The notes under the pieces: generated by a model | Databases searched by the model: none | The model's input: only the letters and a program-made list of their open reading frames with translations | Told to the model about the DNA's origin: nothing | Translations under genes and position numbers: made by a program | NCBI GenBank assembly: GCA_020249435.1 | Contig: JADCFQ010000007.1 | Coordinates: 1 to 64,000 of the forward strand | DNA: 64,000 nt | DNA from: Roseomonas sp. | Lineage (GTDB): Bacteria > Pseudomonadota > Alphaproteobacteria > Acetobacterales > Acetobacteraceae | Direction: 5' to 3' | Shown: in pieces, positions 61,795-64,000 of the stretch | Layout: each line of letters starts with the position of its first letter | How positions within the stretch are numbered: position 1 is the first letter of the stretch

Positions 61795-62337
61795 ATGGCG
61801 TTGCGCGCAGGCGGCGGCTATCTGCGCCTGCGCCGCGCGCTGGGCGTGCCTGCCCCAGTGCAGGGCCTGCGCGCGCGCGGCGCGCGGTTATCCGGCGCGC
61901 GGCTGGCCGCGCCGATCAGCGGCACGGTGCTGCAATTCGCGCGGGATGGGGCGCTGCGCCTGCAAATCGGCGCCAGCGCCGGCTTCGTGCTGGTGGCCGA
62001 AGCTGGGGTTTTCACGCTTGCGGGGCAGGATGTGGATTTACGGCTCGGCAGTGCGGGCTTCGTGCTGGTGGCGGAAGCCGGGGTTTTCAGCCTTGCCGGG
62101 CAGGATGTGGCACTGCTGCTGGCGCGGCGGCTGCTGGCGGAAGCGGGTGTGTTCTCGTTGGCCGGGCAGGATGTGACCTTCGTGCTGCAGACATCGGATG
62201 TCGCGGCCTTTGCGCGCGCGCTGCATCGGCACGCGGCCGTGGCGCGGCAGGCTACAGATAAGGCCGTGGCGGCCGCGCAGCTTCAGGCACCCGCGCTGCT
62301 GGCGCGGCTTTCGACAAAAGGGGTGGGTAGGCCATGA
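61795..62337 (+). CDS. Repeat-containing tail accessory protein
   Basis: A 180-residue protein. After a basic start it has three near-identical motifs LVAEAGVFTLAGQDV, LVAEAGVFSLAGQDV and LLAEAGVFSLAGQDV (61981-62183), and then a basic helical C-terminus. Similar short repeats are seen in other alphaproteobacterial phages. The fold is probably a beta-solenoid-like stack; the function is unknown. Confidence 0.65.
   Translation: MALRAGGGYLRLRRALGVPAPVQGLRARGARLSGARLAAPISGTVLQFARDGALRLQIGASAGFVLVAEAGVFTLAGQDVDLRLGSAGFVLVAEAGVFSLAGQDVALLLARRLLAEAGVFSLAGQDVTFVLQTSDVAAFARALHRHAAVARQATDKAVAAAQLQAPALLARLSTKGVGRP
61981..62183 (+). repeat. Three in-frame copies of an AEAGVFxLAGQDV unit
   Basis: The DNA repeat unit encodes the 15-residue motif three times, with 26 and about 24 residues between starts. 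Copies 1 and 2 also share GFV before the motif, so the array has probably grown by duplication. Confidence 0.75.
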
Positions 62338-62621
62338 CCGGCATGCAGTATTGGCAAGGGCAGTCCGTGGAATTGAGGGTGATTTTCCTGGGCGTTGATG
62401 GGGCGCCGCTGGCCGCCGGCGGCGTGGCCTTCCGGGTGCAAAAGCCGGATAAGAGCCTGCTGAGCGTGACGGCGCAGGCGGACCCTGCGGTGGCCGATCA
62501 ATGGGTTGGCTATGTGGTGGCGGACCAGGCCGGCGTTTGGACCGTGAAGGCAAGCTGCACCACGCCGCGCGCCGCCGTGGATCAAAGCAGCTTTACAGTG
62601 ATGGCATCCCTGCCCGGCTAG
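62334..62621 (+). CDS. Ig-like accessory protein
   Basis: A 95-residue all-beta protein (QYWQGQSVELRVIFLGVDGAPLAAGGVAFRVQKPD, VADQAGVWTVKASCTTP). It looks like a single Ig-like or BACON-type beta-sandwich and is probably a virion decoration protein. Overlaps the previous gene by ATGA. Confidence 0.65.
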   Translation: MTGMQYWQGQSVELRVIFLGVDGAPLAAGGVAFRVQKPDKSLLSVTAQADPAVADQWVGYVVADQAGVWTVKASCTTPRAAVDQSSFTVMASLPG

Positions 62622-62739
62622 GCGGGGGTCCTGGCCGCTGTCACGGCCTGGAACCGAGAGAAAGCACCTCTCACGGGAAAACCCGCCCCGCCCGCGCCGG
62701 GCCGGCAAAGGGGGGCATACAATATAAGGTGTTACCTGA
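62622..62739 (+). promoter_or_regulatory. Promoter region of the adenine methylase
   Basis: A 118-bp gap. TACAAT at 62718-62723 is a good -10 with no -35 at the right distance, as expected for an activator-dependent promoter such as Mu Pmom. AAGGTG at 62726-62731 is the probable ribosome site. Imperfect inverted repeats (GGCCG/CGGCC at 62633-62648; GAGAG/CTCTC nearby) lie upstream. Confidence 0.5.
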
Positions 62740-63558
62740 ATGTTATCGGCTGAACTGACGCCTGCGCGTCCTGCGGTCCCCGTGGCCGCATGGATGGGGG
62801 GGAAGAAACTACTCGCGAAGCGGATCATCGAACGAATCGCGGTGATCCCGCACACCACATACGTCGAGCCTTTTATCGGGATGGGTGGCGTTTTCCTGCG
62901 CCGGCCTTTCCGGGCGAAGGCTGAGGCCATCAATGACCTGAGTGGCGATGTGGCGAACCTGTTCCGGGTGCTGCAGCGGCACTTTGAGCCCTTCCTGGAT
63001 ATGCTCCGCTGGCGCCTGACGAGCCGGGAGGAATTCCACCGGCTGCTGGCCTTGGAACCGACCAGCCTGACGGATTTGGAACGGGCTGCGCGGTTCATTT
63101 ACCTGCAAAGGATTTCCTGGGGCGGCAAGGTGACGGGGCGGACCTTCCAGGTCAGCCTGACCAATCCCGGCAAATTCAACCTGCCGAGGCTGGTGACGGT
63201 TCTGGAAGAAGTGCATGAACGCCTGGCCGGGGTGGTGATTGAAAACCTGCCTTATGACCAGCTGATCCCGCGTTATGACCGGCCTGAGACGCTGTTCTAC
63301 CTGGACCCGCCTTATTGGGGCTGCGAAGGGGTTTATGGCGCGGAGCTTTTCAGCCGCGATGAATTCACCCGGCTGGCCGATTTGCTGAGGGGTATCAAGG
63401 GGCGGTTTATCCTGTCACTCAATGACCATCCGGGCGTGCGGGCCTGCTTCAAGGGCTTCGAGATGGAGGTGGTGGAGACCACCTACGCCATGGGCTACCG
63501 CACCGGGAAAGAGACGCAGCGCGTGCGAGAGCTGCTGATATCCAACACGGGTAGGTAG
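62740..63558 (+). CDS. D12-class DNA adenine methyltransferase
   Basis: A 272-residue Dam-type enzyme. The AdoMet motifs are AWMGGKKLLAKRIIERI and YVEPFIGMGGVFLRRP, and the catalytic motif is DPPYWG in FYLDPPYWGCEGVYG. It adds N6-methyl to adenine, perhaps in GATC-like sites, though specificity cannot be read. It sits at the mom position near the right end of Mu-like phages and probably protects phage DNA from restriction. Confidence 0.92.
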   Translation: MLSAELTPARPAVPVAAWMGGKKLLAKRIIERIAVIPHTTYVEPFIGMGGVFLRRPFRAKAEAINDLSGDVANLFRVLQRHFEPFLDMLRWRLTSREEFHRLLALEPTSLTDLERAARFIYLQRISWGGKVTGRTFQVSLTNPGKFNLPRLVTVLEEVHERLAGVVIENLPYDQLIPRYDRPETLFYLDPPYWGCEGVYGAELFSRDEFTRLADLLRGIKGRFILSLNDHPGVRACFKGFEMEVVETTYAMGYRTGKETQRVRELLISNTGR

Positions 63559-63565
63559 GCGATAG

Positions 63566-63606
63566 GTGGCGCCGTTCCGATTTTTTGGCGCGGCGCCACT
63601 TTTTTT
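63566..63606 (+). terminator. Rho-independent terminator after methylase
   Basis: A perfect 8-bp inverted repeat GTGGCGCC (63566-63573) and GGCGCCAC (63592-63599), with an 18-nt loop, is followed by seven T residues (63600-63606). It lies 8 bp after the methylase stop and ends the late transcript. Confidence 0.85.
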
Positions 63607-63607
63607 G

Positions 63608-63637
63608 TTGACGCACGATACACCGCGCGTGTATAGA
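63608..63637 (+). promoter_or_regulatory. Strong promoter with palindromic operator
   Basis: TTGACG (63608-63613) and TATAGA (63632-63637) are 18 bp apart. Between them, ATACAC-N5-GTGTAT (63618-63634) forms a perfect 6-bp-arm palindrome overlapping the -10. This is a typical repressor site. It starts the last operon in the window. Confidence 0.7.
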
Positions 63638-63684
63638 ATGCGCATCGCAGCGGAATAGTCCGCCGCATGAGGGGGATAGCCCAG

Positions 63685-63951
63685 ATGACCACCGAATTCC
63701 TTATCTGTGACACCGTGAAGAACGAGAAGGTGTGGGTCGCCGCGCCAACCGTGCGTGAAGCGCTTATTAAGCGCGAGAATGAGCTTCGGGCCGAGGCGAC
63801 GCCCAAAACCGACTGGCGCCGCGCCGGTAAGCCGGCCCTCCCCGCCCAGGCCAAGGCCAGCCATCATTCTCAAGGTGACATGCTTGACGTGTCAGTCGCC
63901 GATGTCACCTGCATCGGGTGGAAGCAGTCGGTTGTGAGGGGGGTTCAATGA
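63685..63951 (+). CDS. Small hypothetical protein under own promoter
   Basis: An 88-residue protein (TTEFLICDTVKNEKVWVAAPTVREALIKRENELRAEA, then a basic segment and VSVADVTCIGWKQSVV). The ATG at 63685 lies about nine bases after GAGGGGG; one at 63667 is possible but lies on the SD. No family is recognised. Its promoter is independent of the late genes, so it may be expressed in the lysogen. Confidence 0.65.
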   Translation: MTTEFLICDTVKNEKVWVAAPTVREALIKRENELRAEATPKTDWRRAGKPALPAQAKASHHSQGDMLDVSVADVTCIGWKQSVVRGVQ

Positions 63952-64000
63952 CTGAGATGACCATCCCCGCCACCGAAAACCAAGACTGGGGCTTCTGGGG
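63948..64000 (+). CDS. Partial ORF at window edge
   Basis: Starts by ATGA overlap with the previous stop and reads TEMTIPATENQDWGFWG up to the last base. The product cannot be identified from 17 codons. It shows that the prophage, or its accessory region, continues beyond the window. Confidence 0.5.
   Translation, partial: MTEMTIPATENQDWGFW

Larger units (their letters stand above)
23755..64000. mobile_element. Mu-like transposable prophage (right end outside window)
   Basis: The gene order is that of Mu: leftward repressor, Ner, transposase A, B, Gam, GemA/gp16, Mor-type activator, lysis genes, gp27/gp28 terminase, portal, F, G, I, capsid, sheath, tube, tape measure, N, P, gp45-gp48, fibres and DNA modification. 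No serine or tyrosine integrase is present. The left boundary is inferred from the 29-bp-spaced motifs; genes continue to the window edge, so the element is truncated here by the window and not by decay. All core genes look intact, which suggests a functional prophage. Confidence 0.92.

Noticed and set aside
62740-63558. Restriction-modification system
   Set aside because: A methylase is present but no endonuclease gene is adjacent within the window; an orphan phage methylase is more likely.
1-64000. tRNA, rRNA and CRISPR arrays
   Set aside because: No tRNA cloverleaf, rRNA signature or regularly spaced repeat-spacer array was noticed on either strand. The 29-bp and 10-bp repeats are too few and have no spacers.
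23755-64000. Site-specific integrase-type prophage or plasmid
   Set aside because: No tyrosine or serine integrase and no replication/partition pair; the ParB-like gene is alone, and MuA/MuB explain mobility.

Overview
This window is high-GC alphaproteobacterial DNA. It holds about 23.7 kb of ordinary chromosome followed by about 40 kb of a Mu-like (transposable, contractile-tailed) prophage that runs off the right edge. The chromosome side shows the alphaproteobacterial cluster dusB(nifR3)-ntrB-ntrC-ntrY-ntrX with hfq-hflX, a fused ispDF, and GreB-, HupE- and Bug-type genes. Gene style and composition suggest a Rhodospirillales/Acetobacteraceae (Roseomonas-like) host, but no rRNA or tRNA gene is present to prove this.

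Host region (1-23,700). HupE-like permease (-), dnaE and mazG (+), then a long leftward block that reads, in transcription order, dusB, ntrB, ntrC, ntrY, ntrX, D-amino-acid transaminase, HAD phosphatase, hfq, hflX, inositol-phosphatase-like gene and greB. Several junctions overlap by ATGA, so translational coupling is likely. ispDF (+) meets a GGDEF/EAL gene (-) with only 7 bp between the stops. Then come a thiolase (with a clear terminator), a Bug/TctC-type solute receptor and one unidentified protein, all leftward.

Prophage (about 23,755 to beyond 64,000). Three 14-bp motifs spaced exactly 29 bp apart sit where a Mu-type left end should be. Next comes a leftward S24-type repressor and a divergent early operon: Ner-like regulator, ParB-like protein, MuA transposase (D275/D340/E392), MuB ATPase, a DnaA domain IV-like protein, Gam, a MazG-like protein, a secreted SNase, a protein with a DnaA domain I-like C-terminus, GemA/gp16 and small proteins. 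A leftward secreted protein (probable moron) and a Mor-family activator close the early/middle region. The late region follows Mu order: endolysin, holin candidate, Rz/Rz1, gp25-gp27-like genes, terminase, portal, F-like head protein with a C-terminal PBECR-type nuclease-like domain, a small cargo island, gpG, protease/scaffold, decoration and capsid proteins, head-tail proteins, sheath, tube, tail chaperone with a -1 frameshift site, tape measure, gpN, gpP, gp45-gp48 (gp48 with an inserted domain), fibres and accessory virion proteins. The right part carries a D12-class adenine methylase and a promoter/operator that starts a new small-gene operon at the window edge.

Most notable observations: (i) DnaA domain I-like and domain IV-like modules on two separate early proteins; (ii) a composite palindrome plus CG-run element present twice, inverted, ahead of the lysis and the protease/capsid operons; (iii) a nuclease-like domain fused to the minor head protein, followed by a cargo segment between short direct repeats; (iv) a TTTTTTG slippery site in the tail chaperone gene; (v) an operator-like 9-mer array that also argues for a shorter repressor; (vi) a probable CTG start for hflX. 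All family assignments are from reading translated sequence by eye; no database search was run.
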